Shown: positions 1-6,023 of the stretch, piece by piece
Numbering within the stretch: the first letter of the stretch is position 1
Layout: every line of letters starts with the position of its first letter
Assembly: GCA_045588795.1 (NCBI GenBank)
Contig: JAZNEY010000029.1
Coordinates: 1-6,044 of the forward strand
DNA: 6,044 nucleotides
DNA from: UMGS1908 sp045588795
Lineage (GTDB): Bacteria > Bacillota > Clostridia > Christensenellales > UBA1242
Direction of reading: 5' to 3'
Made by a program: the position numbers and the translations under genes
Notes under the pieces: model-generated
Databases searched by the model: none
What the model was told of the DNA's origin: nothing
What the model saw: the letters and a program-made list of their open reading frames with translations, nothing else

Positions 1-603
1 TCTTGCCTTATTGATGAAAGAATAGTGGGAATTAATATTGGAACAAGACCAGACTGCATTGATGAAAATATTGCAAAACTATTACAACAATTAAACCAAA
101 AAGTTGATGTTACAATTGAACTTGGACTGCAAACCGCAAACGAAGAAATTGGAGAACTTATCAACAGAAAATACACAAACCAAGATTTTACAAATGCTGT
201 TAGCATTTTGAACAATTATGGAATTAGTGTTATCGCACACATTATGGTAGGACTTCCAAACGAAACATTTGATGACATTGTTAAAACAACAAATTTTATA
301 AGCAAACACAAATTATTGGGACTTAAAATACATTCAACATATATCACCCAAAACACAAAGCTGGCAACACTTTATAAAGCAGGAGATTACACGCCTATCT
401 CACTTGATTACTATATACAAAATCTTGCGTATATAATAAACAACATACCAAAAAGTTTTATTCTTTTTAGAATAGTCGCTGACGCCCCAAGAGAATTACT
501 ACTTGCCCCAACGTGGAATTCACATAAGAAACTTACACTCAACGCAATTAATAAATATTTTGAAGAAAACAACATTGTTCAAGGAAAAGATTATAAACTA
601 TAA
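1..603 (+). CDS. ytqA: YtqA/YhcC-type radical SAM protein, 5'-truncated by window edge
   Basis: The frame is open from base 1, so the gene begins upstream; 200 C-terminal residues are visible of the roughly 300 usual for this family (TIGR01212-like). Landmarks, counted from the first visible codon: GTRPDC at 14-19, ELGLQT at 40-45, HIMVGLPNE at 80-88, LKIHSTYITQNTKL at 108-121 and DAPRELLLAPTW at 161-172 near the end. These match the TIM-barrel half of the family. The cysteine cluster that binds the 4Fe-4S centre lies in the missing N-terminal part, so catalytic competence cannot be judged here. From recall, the Bacillus YtqA protein has been linked to wobble-uridine (mnm5s2U-type) tRNA modification; that role for this protein is inference by family. 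The GTG at base 25 is an internal valine codon without a ribosome binding site and is not the start. A hairpin terminator follows immediately after the TAA. Confidence 0.88.
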   Translation, partial: SCLIDERIVGINIGTRPDCIDENIAKLLQQLNQKVDVTIELGLQTANEEIGELINRKYTNQDFTNAVSILNNYGISVIAHIMVGLPNETFDDIVKTTNFISKHKLLGLKIHSTYITQNTKLATLYKAGDYTPISLDYYIQNLAYIINNIPKSFILFRIVADAPRELLLAPTWNSHKKLTLNAINKYFEENNIVQGKDYKL

Positions 604-632
604 AAGCATTGTGAAAATTCACAATGCTTTTT
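602..632. terminator. Bidirectional intrinsic terminator between convergent genes
   Basis: Bases 602-615 pair with 618-631 (core arms GCATTGTGAA and TTCACAATGC), flanked by an A-run on the left and a T-run on the right. The structure therefore reads as a hairpin plus U-tract on either strand. It overlaps the stop codon of the radical SAM gene and ends eight bases from the stop of the convergent CYTH gene, so it can end both transcripts. Confidence 0.85.
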
Positions 633-639
633 CATATAA

Positions 640-1218
640 TTAAAGGTTATTCTGCTGTGCTATTTCAATTTTTTCCTTTCTATTTTCTTCCAATCTTAAA
701 AATGGAATTTGGTTAACATTTATTCCATATTGCTCGTAAATAGACTGAACATCTAGTGTTGTAACATCTTCATATGAAATATTAAGTTTTTGACAAACTG
801 CCTTTATCTGCTCCTCGCTCCCCGCCTCAAATTCAACATATGTCGGAATCATTGGCCAAAAATCAATATCAATTTCAACTCCATCAAGCATAAATCTTAT
901 CCTCCTATTCTCTTGCGAGGACCTTACAGGATAACCTAGTTTATTTAAGATTTCATTCGTTGTATCAAAATCTGAAACCACAACCTCCGCCTCTTTTGTT
1001 CCATCAACAGCCGAAGATTTTATCTCTTTTATCGTTAAAGTTGTTTCCACCCCATTTGTTCTAAGCCTTATCCAACTATTATCCTTTGCAGGCTTAAAAT
1101 CATAACAATTTCTAAGTTGCAACCAGTCCCCAACGAATTTTGCACCACAACCAGTCAACTTGTCAATTATTTCGCTCACATTACATTCAAGTAATCTTAC
1201 TTCAATTTCTGTTTTCAC
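640..1218 (-). CDS. CYTH-domain protein (class IV adenylate cyclase-like / triphosphate-binding)
   Basis: This 192-residue protein has the CYTH signature at its N-terminus, E4-x-E6-x-R8, a variant of ExExK with Arg for Lys. It is followed by the alternating charged strands of the triphosphate tunnel fold: WIRLR (49-53), TIKE (62-65), EAEV (76-79), RRIRF (105-109), DIDFWP (117-122) and YVEFE (127-131). The family binds triphosphates or polyphosphate with divalent metal and includes CyaB cyclases, thiamine triphosphatases and inorganic triphosphatases. The sequence does not tell which applies, so cAMP synthesis should not be assumed. About 20 residues after the domain are polar and unassigned. 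The start is taken as GTG at 1218. A GTG three codons upstream (1227) lies inside the Shine-Dalgarno sequence, whereas the 1218 GTG sits eight bases after it. The gene is monocistronic, divergent from the deoB-deoD fusion. Confidence 0.85.
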   Translation of the reverse strand: MKTEIEVRLLECNVSEIIDKLTGCGAKFVGDWLQLRNCYDFKPAKDNSWIRLRTNGVETTLTIKEIKSSAVDGTKEAEVVVSDFDTTNEILNKLGYPVRSSQENRRIRFMLDGVEIDIDFWPMIPTYVEFEAGSEEQIKAVCQKLNISYEDVTTLDVQSIYEQYGINVNQIPFLRLEENRKEKIEIAQQNNL

Positions 1219-1226
1219 AAAAAACA

Positions 1227-1232
1227 CCTCCC
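1227..1232 (-). promoter_or_regulatory. Ribosome binding site deciding the CYTH gene start
   Basis: On the minus strand GGGAGG is followed by TGTTTTTT and then GTG at 1218-1216, giving an 8-base spacing. The upstream in-frame GTG (1227-1225) overlaps this site and so cannot use it, which favours the shorter protein. Confidence 0.75.
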
Positions 1233-1248
1233 TGAATATATTTATATT

Positions 1249-1277
1249 ATTTTACATTACTACCAGCCTAATTGCAA
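1249..1277 (-). promoter_or_regulatory. Sigma-A-type promoter for the CYTH gene
   Basis: On the minus strand, TTGCAA (1277-1272) and TAAAAT (1254-1249) are separated by 17 bases. The -10 box matches the consensus at five of six positions and the -35 box at four of six. The predicted start, near 1242, gives a leader of about 24 bases that contains the GGGAGG site. The -35 box and spacer coincide with the ACTACCA/AATTGCA element also found before glmS. Confidence 0.55.
1259..1276 (-). repeat. Shared upstream element, copy before the CYTH gene
   Basis: This is the partner of the element at 5157-5174 and shares both 7-base blocks with it. It overlaps the -35 box and spacer of the predicted CYTH promoter, so it may be an operator, a promoter subtype or coincidence. 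Confidence 0.5.
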
Positions 1278-1314
1278 GCAGAGAATTTTAATATCAATGC
1301 AATTTAAAATCATT

Positions 1315-1342
1315 TTGTATTTTTATTTATTTATGGTAATAT
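1315..1342 (+). promoter_or_regulatory. Promoter for the deoB-deoD fusion gene
   Basis: TTGTAT (1315-1320) and TAATAT (1337-1342) are 16 bases apart, and the -10 box is preceded by TGG, an extended -10 arrangement. Transcription from about 1349 would leave a 25-base leader. A perfect TATAAT at 1348-1353 is an alternative -10, but it has no -35 at normal spacing and would start transcription inside the Shine-Dalgarno sequence. No operator for a deoxynucleoside repressor is recognisable. Confidence 0.45.
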
Positions 1343-1357
1343 ACTTTTATAATAATG

Positions 1358-1365
1358 AAAGGAAG
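1358..1365 (+). promoter_or_regulatory. Ribosome binding site of the fusion gene
   Basis: AAAGGAAG lies eight bases before the ATG at 1374. It is the only plausible translation signal for the 621-codon frame. No comparable site precedes the DeoD-like half near base 2545. Confidence 0.65.
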
Positions 1366-1373
1366 TATTTAAA

Positions 1374-3239
1374 ATGAAAGTTGTATTGTTAGTTATAGAT
1401 GGCTTTGGAATTGGGGAAACTCCAGATGCAGTAGAATTTGGAGATAAAGGGAGCAACACATATCTCAACACCAAAAAAAAATATGAATTTACATTACCAA
1501 ATCTTGAAAACTTGGGTTTAAATAATATAAACGGTGTAAACTTAAGCACACTTCCTACAATTGGAAGTTATGCAAGACTTGCAGAAATCACTAAAGCAAA
1601 AGACTCGACCGCAGGACACTACGAAATGGCAGGTGTTATTCTCGAAAAACCCTATCCTGTATTTAAAAACGGTTTTCCTGCTGAACTTATGGAAAAAATC
1701 GAGAAAGCAACTGGCTTAAATTTTATTGGTAATGTTGCAGAATCGGGCACGGAAATAATTAAAAAACTCGGCAAAAAACATTTATCAACAAAAATGCCTA
1801 TCATCTACACTTCTGTTGACTCTGTTTTACAAATTGCCACGCATACAGATTGTTATACACTAAATGAACTCTATTCGATATGTGAAAAAATAAGAAATGT
1901 GTGCACCGGCGAATATAACATAAGTCGAATTATAGCAAGACCTTTTGCAACCGGTATTGATGGAAAGTTTTTTAGACTTGAAGCAAGAAAAGATTTTGCG
2001 GTAGAGCCACCAACGGACACCCTACTCGACAAACTTCACAAAAGCGGACTTGACACAATTTGCATTGGCAAAGTCGAAGATATATTCTGCAAACGTGGAA
2101 TTTGCGAAAGTTACCACACAGGAAATAATAAAGATGGCATACTTGAAATTATAAAACAGTCAAAGAGAAACAATGTTAATGGCCTAATATTTGCAAATCT
2201 TGGAGACACCGATACGAAACTTGGACACAGAAATGACTACGTTGGATATGCAAAAGCACTTCAAGAAATAGACTGTGCTATACCAACCATAATTGAACAA
2301 TTAAATGGTGATGACATTTTAATAGTAACATCAGACCACGGCTGTGACCCAACCACAGAAAGCACCGACCATTCAAGAGAGTACACTCCTCTTTTAATCT
2401 ATGGCAAAAATTTAAAAAATGGCGTCAACTTTGGGACAATTCGTGGCTTTGACATCATAAATCGTAGCATTTTAGACTACTTCAATGTTGAAAGCCACAG
2501 CGATAGTTTGTTTAGACAATTAATTCCAGATTCAAACGAAACACCCACTCCTCATATCAACGCAAAGAAAGGCGATTTTGCAAGTACCGTTATAATGCCG
2601 GGAGACCCTCTTCGAAGCAAAATGATTGCTGAAACATTTTTAGAAGATGTAAAACTTGTCAACAATGTTCGTGGAATTCAAGGATATACTGGATATTATA
2701 ACGGTAAAAAGGTGTCTGTTATGGCAAGCGGTATGGGAAACGCATCTATGGGCATTTATTCATACGAATTATTTAATTTCTTTGATGTTCAAAGAATAAT
2801 AAGGGTTGGAACCATTGGAGCAATGCAAGAAAACATCAATTTAAAAGAACTTGTGCTTGTTAAAGGTGTTTATTCAACGACAGACTACTTAAACTTTGAT
2901 GACAGCAACAACGACAAGACACTTTATGCAAATAATAAAATTATTCAAGATGCTGAAAATATTGCTAAAAAACACAAAATCAAATATCATTTGGGAAAGA
3001 CTTATAACACTGACACATTTTACACCAATATCGACCAACTCGCACTTGCAAAAAACCACAATTTGATAGGTGTCGAAATGGAAGGAACAGCACTTTACCT
3101 AAACGCACAAAATGCAGGCAAAGAAGCACTAGTCATCTGCACCGTTTCAGACAACCTTGTAACAGGTAAAAAATGCACAAGTTCAGAAAGAGAAAGAACT
3201 TTTAAAGATATGGTTACTATCGCGCTTGAATTGGCATAG
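1374..3239 (+). CDS. Bifunctional phosphopentomutase / purine nucleoside phosphorylase (DeoB-DeoD fusion)
   Basis: One uninterrupted 621-residue chain joins two complete enzymes of nucleoside salvage. Residues 1 to about 383 are phosphopentomutase of the alkaline phosphatase superfamily: metal ligand D9 (VLLVIDGFG), phospho-threonine T79 (KDSTAGHYEM), D149 (TSVDS), D278 and H285 region (NLGDTDTKLGHRND), D321-H322 (TSDHG) and H333 (TDHSREYTP). Residues 392-621 are a hexameric-type, DeoD-like phosphorylase beginning TPHINAKKGDF. Equivalents of the E. coli active site are all there: H394, G410, R414, R433, R477, T480 (Ser in E. coli, Thr in many Gram-positive forms), F549, E568-M569-E570, S592-D593 and R606. 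Each half has normal family length, and only about eight residues link them. The predicted reactions are purine (deoxy)nucleoside plus phosphate to base plus (deoxy)ribose-1-phosphate, then to (deoxy)ribose-5-phosphate, in the cytoplasm. The order deoB then deoD matches the neighbouring genes in the E. coli deo operon. There is no stop, frameshift or internal start at the junction. Domain identity is very sure; channelling is inference. Confidence 0.95.
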   Translation: MKVVLLVIDGFGIGETPDAVEFGDKGSNTYLNTKKKYEFTLPNLENLGLNNINGVNLSTLPTIGSYARLAEITKAKDSTAGHYEMAGVILEKPYPVFKNGFPAELMEKIEKATGLNFIGNVAESGTEIIKKLGKKHLSTKMPIIYTSVDSVLQIATHTDCYTLNELYSICEKIRNVCTGEYNISRIIARPFATGIDGKFFRLEARKDFAVEPPTDTLLDKLHKSGLDTICIGKVEDIFCKRGICESYHTGNNKDGILEIIKQSKRNNVNGLIFANLGDTDTKLGHRNDYVGYAKALQEIDCAIPTIIEQLNGDDILIVTSDHGCDPTTESTDHSREYTPLLIYGKNLKNGVNFGTIRGFDIINRSILDYFNVESHSDSLFRQLIPDSNETPTPHINAKKGDFASTVIMPGDPLRSKMIAETFLEDVKLVNNVRGIQGYTGYYNGKKVSVMASGMGNASMGIYSYELFNFFDVQRIIRVGTIGAMQENINLKELVLVKGVYSTTDYLNFDDSNNDKTLYANNKIIQDAENIAKKHKIKYHLGKTYNTDTFYTNIDQLALAKNHNLIGVEMEGTALYLNAQNAGKEALVICTVSDNLVTGKKCTSSERERTFKDMVTIALELA

Positions 3240-3256
3240 CCTATAAACATAAATTA

Positions 3257-3294
3257 AAAAATCACTTTACAATCAAACCTGTAAAGTGATTTTT
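3257..3294. terminator. Bidirectional intrinsic terminator between deoB-deoD and glmS
   Basis: Bases 3257-3271 pair without mismatch with 3280-3294 (core TCACTTTACA / TGTAAAGTGA) around an 8-base loop. The outer A and T runs supply a U-tract in both directions. It lies 18 bases after the fusion gene's TAG and about 20 bases beyond the convergent glmS stop, serving both. Confidence 0.88.
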
Positions 3295-3315
3295 CATACT
3301 TGTAATTTTAATTTA

Positions 3316-5109
3316 TTATTCCACCGTAACACTTTTTGCAAGATTTCTTGGCTTGTCTGGATCAAGGCCTCTATTAATGCTTGTATAATATGCAAGTAGT
3401 TGCATTGGTATTACTGACTCCAAAGACAATAAATCTTCATTATCCGTATTCAATTTAATGGTGTAATCAATTTTGTAGTTATCTACTTCAACATCAAAAG
3501 GTGTAACAAGAATTATTCTTCCGCCTCTTGCGGCAGCTTCATTTGCACCATTTAATGTCTTTTCAAGCAATTCTTTTCTTGTACAGATAACAACCACCGG
3601 TGTTCCCTCCTCAATTAAAGCCAAAAAACCGTGCTTTAATTCGCCTGATGGATATGAGTTTGAATTTATATATGTAATTTCTTTAAGTTTTAAACTTGCC
3701 TCATCAGCAGTAACTGCATCTTCGCCCCTACCTATAAAAAATACTTTATCAAGGCTCGTAAATTTATTTGCAATTTCCTTGATTTGCTCTTCATCATTGT
3801 TAACAACAAGGTCATCTTTAAACTTCTCAAGATTTGCCACAAAGTCAGCATTTACACCTAGAAGTTTGTTCTTTAAGAACTCCGCTAAGCAATAAAAAAC
3901 TGCAAGTTGGCACACATATGCCTTTGTTGATGCAACCGCAATCTCTGGCCCTGCGCAAATTGGAAGCACATAATCCGCTTTCTTTGCAATTGTGCTATAA
4001 GCCACATTTGTTATTGCAATAGTAACGGCTCCACATTGTTTTGCAAGTTCAAGCCCTGCAAGCGTATCCGCAGTTTCACCGCTTTGACTTACAAAAATAC
4101 ATAATGTCTTATCTGTTATAATAGGATTTGAATATCTAAATTCGCTTGCAACATAACAACTCGCTTCAATTTTTAAAGCCTTTTCAAGTTTCATTGCTCC
4201 AATTAATCCAGAATGATAGGCAGTTCCACACGCAACAATTTTAATTCTGTTAATATTTTTAAGTGTTTCAACAGACAAATTGTTTAAAACGGTCGCCTCT
4301 TTATAAACCTCACAAAGCCTTGCAAGTGCTTTTGGTGTTTCGTTTATTTCTTTTATCATATAGTGGTCAAATCCACCTTTCCCCGTTCCACACTCAAAAC
4401 TTTCAAGTTTTATAGACTGTTTATCTATCTCTTCACCTTTATTATTGTAGAATCTAACAAAGTCCAGCTCCACGACTGCAAATTCACCATCATTTAATGA
4501 ATAATATGAACTTGCAAGACCATTAAAACAAATTGGGTCGCTTGCAATATGTGCACCCTTTTCGCCAAGAGCAACATATAATGGACTTTTATTTTTTGCA
4601 AGATAAATCGAGTTTGACGTCTCCTCAATGCAAGCAAGCGCCCAACTTCCTGTAAGTTTTCTGCAAACATTTACCAGTGCAATAATATTATCCTGCTTGC
4701 TTTCCCTTTCAAGTAACCACGCAACAACCTCGCTATCTGTTTGTGAACTAAACTCAGTGCCATTTTCTACCAAATCCGCTTTTAATTCTGCATAATTTTC
4801 AATTATTCCATTGTGAACAATATGCCATCTTCCATTTTTTGCCGAATGTGGGTGTGCATTATTTTTAGTCGCCTTTCCGTGAGTTGCCCATCTTGTATGA
4901 CCAATTCCAAGAATTGCTCCGTCAACTTTCTTTAAACAATTTTCAAGACTTTCAATTTTACCAACCGCTTTGGTTTCTACAATTTTACCATCTCCACCCT
5001 TTACCGCAATACCTGCAGAATCATAACCTCTATACTCTAAAAGTTTTAACGCAGATAAAAGATTATCCTCTACTGAATTTTTCCCAATATATCCAACAAT
5101 TCCACACAT
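3316..5109 (-). CDS. glmS: Glutamine--fructose-6-phosphate aminotransferase (isomerising), GlmS
   Basis: This 597-residue protein converts fructose-6-phosphate and glutamine to glucosamine-6-phosphate, the committed step to UDP-GlcNAc. The N-terminal class II glutaminase domain has the nucleophile C2 (MCGIVGYIG), RGYDSAG (27-33), HTRWATHG (71-78), the oxyanion-hole N100-G101 and the TDSE motif (124-127). Two SIS domains follow. The first has ACGTAYHS (293-300), SQSGET (341-346) and AVASTKAY (391-398). The second has GRGED (460-464), E470, K474, E477 and H493 in GELKHG. The C-terminal tail DPDKPRNLAKSVTVE carries the catalytic lysine K592. Length and catalytic residues match functional GlmS. 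The start is set at the ATG at 5109 because the cysteine must become residue 1 after Met removal and because AGGAGG lies nine bases upstream; an in-frame ATG ten codons earlier would bury it. It lies 203 bases downstream of the acetyltransferase gene, in the same pathway. Confidence 0.97.
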   Translation of the reverse strand: MCGIVGYIGKNSVEDNLLSALKLLEYRGYDSAGIAVKGGDGKIVETKAVGKIESLENCLKKVDGAILGIGHTRWATHGKATKNNAHPHSAKNGRWHIVHNGIIENYAELKADLVENGTEFSSQTDSEVVAWLLERESKQDNIIALVNVCRKLTGSWALACIEETSNSIYLAKNKSPLYVALGEKGAHIASDPICFNGLASSYYSLNDGEFAVVELDFVRFYNNKGEEIDKQSIKLESFECGTGKGGFDHYMIKEINETPKALARLCEVYKEATVLNNLSVETLKNINRIKIVACGTAYHSGLIGAMKLEKALKIEASCYVASEFRYSNPIITDKTLCIFVSQSGETADTLAGLELAKQCGAVTIAITNVAYSTIAKKADYVLPICAGPEIAVASTKAYVCQLAVFYCLAEFLKNKLLGVNADFVANLEKFKDDLVVNNDEEQIKEIANKFTSLDKVFFIGRGEDAVTADEASLKLKEITYINSNSYPSGELKHGFLALIEEGTPVVVICTRKELLEKTLNGANEAAARGGRIILVTPFDVEVDNYKIDYTIKLNTDNEDLLSLESVIPMQLLAYYTSINRGLDPDKPRNLAKSVTVE

Positions 5110-5118
5110 AAATGTAAA

Positions 5119-5124
5119 CCTCCT
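5119..5124 (-). promoter_or_regulatory. Ribosome binding site deciding the glmS start
   Basis: A perfect AGGAGG on the minus strand lies nine bases before the ATG that gives Met-Cys-Gly. The alternative in-frame ATG at 5139 lies upstream of this site and would place ten extra residues before the catalytic cysteine. Confidence 0.9.
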
Positions 5125-5141
5125 CATTCCCTTTTCCATTG

Positions 5142-5147
5142 ATTATA
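5142..5147 (-). promoter_or_regulatory. Possible -10 box of a glmS-proximal promoter
   Basis: A perfect TATAAT occurs on the minus strand about 33 bases before the glmS ATG. The -35 region at 16 bases (TTCGCT) is poor. An alternative reading uses CTGCAA and GTTAAT with 17 bases between them, aligning with the CYTH promoter through the shared element at 5157-5174. Either would give a short leader lacking the upstream inverted repeat. Transcription from the acetyltransferase promoter may also reach glmS. Confidence 0.3.
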
Positions 5148-5156
5148 TTAACAAGC

Positions 5157-5174
5157 ACTACCAAGCGAATTGCA
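5157..5174 (-). repeat. Shared upstream element, copy before glmS
   Basis: On the plus strand this reads ACTACCA-AGCG-AATTGCA. The second copy, at 1259-1276, reads ACTACCA-GCCT-AATTGCA: two identical 7-base blocks around a different 4-base core. AGAGA follows in both cases, directly here and after AGC in the other copy. Each copy lies about 40-50 bases before a minus-strand start codon (glmS and CYTH). Confidence 0.5.
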
Positions 5175-5221
5175 GAGACTGTTTATTTTTTTCATTTTGC
5201 AAACTCCAACTCTAGTCTCTG
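5173..5221 (-). repeat. Inverted repeat (possible RNA hairpin) in the region upstream of glmS
   Basis: On the minus strand CAGAGACT (5221-5214) and AGTCTCTG (5180-5173) form a perfect 8-bp stem. Inside it GTTT pairs with AAAC directly adjoining the 3' arm, leaving a 9-base purine-rich bulge (AGAGTTGGA) on the 5' side and an A-rich loop. No U-tract follows, so it is not a terminator. The surrounding gap, 5110-5312, contains no gene and lacks the conserved glmS ribozyme core. Confidence 0.4.
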
Positions 5222-5247
5222 TTTCAAAAAATTTAGTAATTTTTATG

Positions 5248-5304
5248 TGTCTACCCAGTAACAATTCTTGTCTATTTATTTCAATATTAAATTATCATTG
5301 TCTA
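5248..5304. repeat. Three phased copies of TGTCTA between the acetyltransferase gene and glmS
   Basis: TGTCTA (TAGACA on the minus strand) starts at 5248, 5269 and 5299. The spacings are 21 and 30 bases, near two and three helical turns. The two right-hand copies extend to TTGTCTATT. Such phasing can mark cooperative protein binding sites, but the unit is short and the region AT-rich. Confidence 0.3.
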
Positions 5305-5312
5305 TTATTTTT

Positions 5313-5963
5313 CTATTTATCTTCAATATTTTTCATATATTGTTTTGCTCTTTCAGGCTTTATTGTTTCACGGCATCTACCAATAACAAAATCATACTCA
5401 TTTGTATCAACTGAAATTGTAGTGCCAGCACAAATGTAACTTCCCTTTTTCAAGGTTACAGGTGCAATAACATTGCAATTACTTCCAATAAAACAATCAT
5501 CACCTATAATCGACCTATTTTTCTCTTTGCCATTATAGTTTACAAAAATTGCACCACAGCCAATATTACAATTTTCACCTATGTCAGCATCACCAACATA
5601 TGCTAGATGACTTACTTTAGAACCTGCACCAATTTTTGCATTTTTTACTTCTACAAAGTTCCCGATTTTTGCCCCTTCACAAATTTCTGCCTTTGGCCTA
5701 AGCCTTGCAAATGGCCCAACGCTAACATTTTCGTGCACCACACATTCACATAAATGACTGCTTTCTATTGTTGCATTATTTTCAACAACACTTCCAATTA
5801 TGTGATTGCTTGGAAGTAATACTACATTATCGCCAATAACAGAACCTTTTTCAATTCTGTTATTTTCATAAATTGTAACATTGTCGCCAATTTTAACATC
5901 TTTGTCAATAAAAATTGTTTTTTTGCCTATTAATTTCAAATTTTTTCCGTGCACATATTTCAT
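5313..5963 (-). CDS. Stand-alone GlmU-type glucosamine-1-phosphate N-acetyltransferase
   Basis: This 216-residue left-handed beta-helix protein corresponds to the C-terminal half of GlmU, which acetylates glucosamine-1-phosphate with acetyl-CoA. Hexapeptide repeats run through most of the chain. From GPFARLRP (83-90) to VIGR (193-196) it aligns without gaps to E. coli GlmU at an offset of 244. The catalytic and binding residues are kept: R89, K107, H119 (catalytic base), Y122, N133, N142, Y143, S161, A179 and R196; one change is C136 for Ala380. The N-terminal uridylyltransferase domain is absent. An in-frame TAA lies two codons before the ATG, and the upstream sequence holds a promoter rather than domain remnants. 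GGAG lies 12 bases before the start, a slightly long spacing. Being next to glmS supports a role in UDP-GlcNAc synthesis. The uridylyltransferase must come from another gene. A different sugar-phosphate substrate is possible but less likely given the intact site. Confidence 0.88.
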   Translation of the reverse strand: MKYVHGKNLKLIGKKTIFIDKDVKIGDNVTIYENNRIEKGSVIGDNVVLLPSNHIIGSVVENNATIESSHLCECVVHENVSVGPFARLRPKAEICEGAKIGNFVEVKNAKIGAGSKVSHLAYVGDADIGENCNIGCGAIFVNYNGKEKNRSIIGDDCFIGSNCNVIAPVTLKKGSYICAGTTISVDTNEYDFVIGRCRETIKPERAKQYMKNIEDK

Positions 5964-5993
5964 ATTTGTTTATTTCTCCATTCTTTAAGTTTA

Positions 5994-6023
5994 ATAATAC
6001 TATAAGCAGAATTACATTGTCAA
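5994..6023 (-). promoter_or_regulatory. Sigma-A-type promoter for the acetyltransferase gene
   Basis: On the minus strand a consensus TTGACA (6023-6018) is followed after 18 bases by TATTAT (5999-5994), which matches five of six -10 positions. The predicted start near 5987 gives a leader of about 24 bases. It shows that the gene begins where annotated and is not the tail of a longer glmU. Confidence 0.7.

Noticed and set aside
1219..1227. GTG at 1227 as the start of the CYTH gene
   Set aside because: It is part of the GGGAGGTG Shine-Dalgarno sequence; the GTG at 1218 has ideal spacing.
1348..1353. Perfect TATAAT as the main -10 of the fusion gene
   Set aside because: There is no -35 at 15-19 bases, and transcription would begin inside the ribosome binding site; the extended -10 at 1337-1342 fits better.
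2500..2560. Hidden separate start for the DeoD-like half
   Set aside because: No ATG or GTG lies near the junction, and the one in-frame TTG (codon 379) has no Shine-Dalgarno sequence, so the two domains are made as one chain.
5110..5139. Ten extra N-terminal residues on GlmS from an in-frame ATG at 5139
   Set aside because: The catalytic cysteine must directly follow the initiator Met, and the perfect AGGAGG lies between the two ATGs.
5157..5221. T-box leader suggested by GGTAGT on the minus strand
   Set aside because: The conserved T-box sequence with ACCGCG is missing, as are a specifier stem and an antiterminator/terminator pair.
5227..5244. AT-only hairpin (AAAAATT-TAGT-AATTTTT) as terminator of the acetyltransferase gene
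   Set aside because: The 7-bp stem has no G-C pair and would be unstable; it is expected by chance in such AT-rich sequence. Read-through into glmS therefore remains possible.
5170..5439. Plus-strand open frame of 89 codons over the leader region and the end of the acetyltransferase gene
   Set aside because: No ribosome binding site, low-complexity hydrophobic product, and it runs antisense through a well-supported gene; other open frames opposite the deoB-deoD, glmS and radical SAM genes were dropped for the same reasons.
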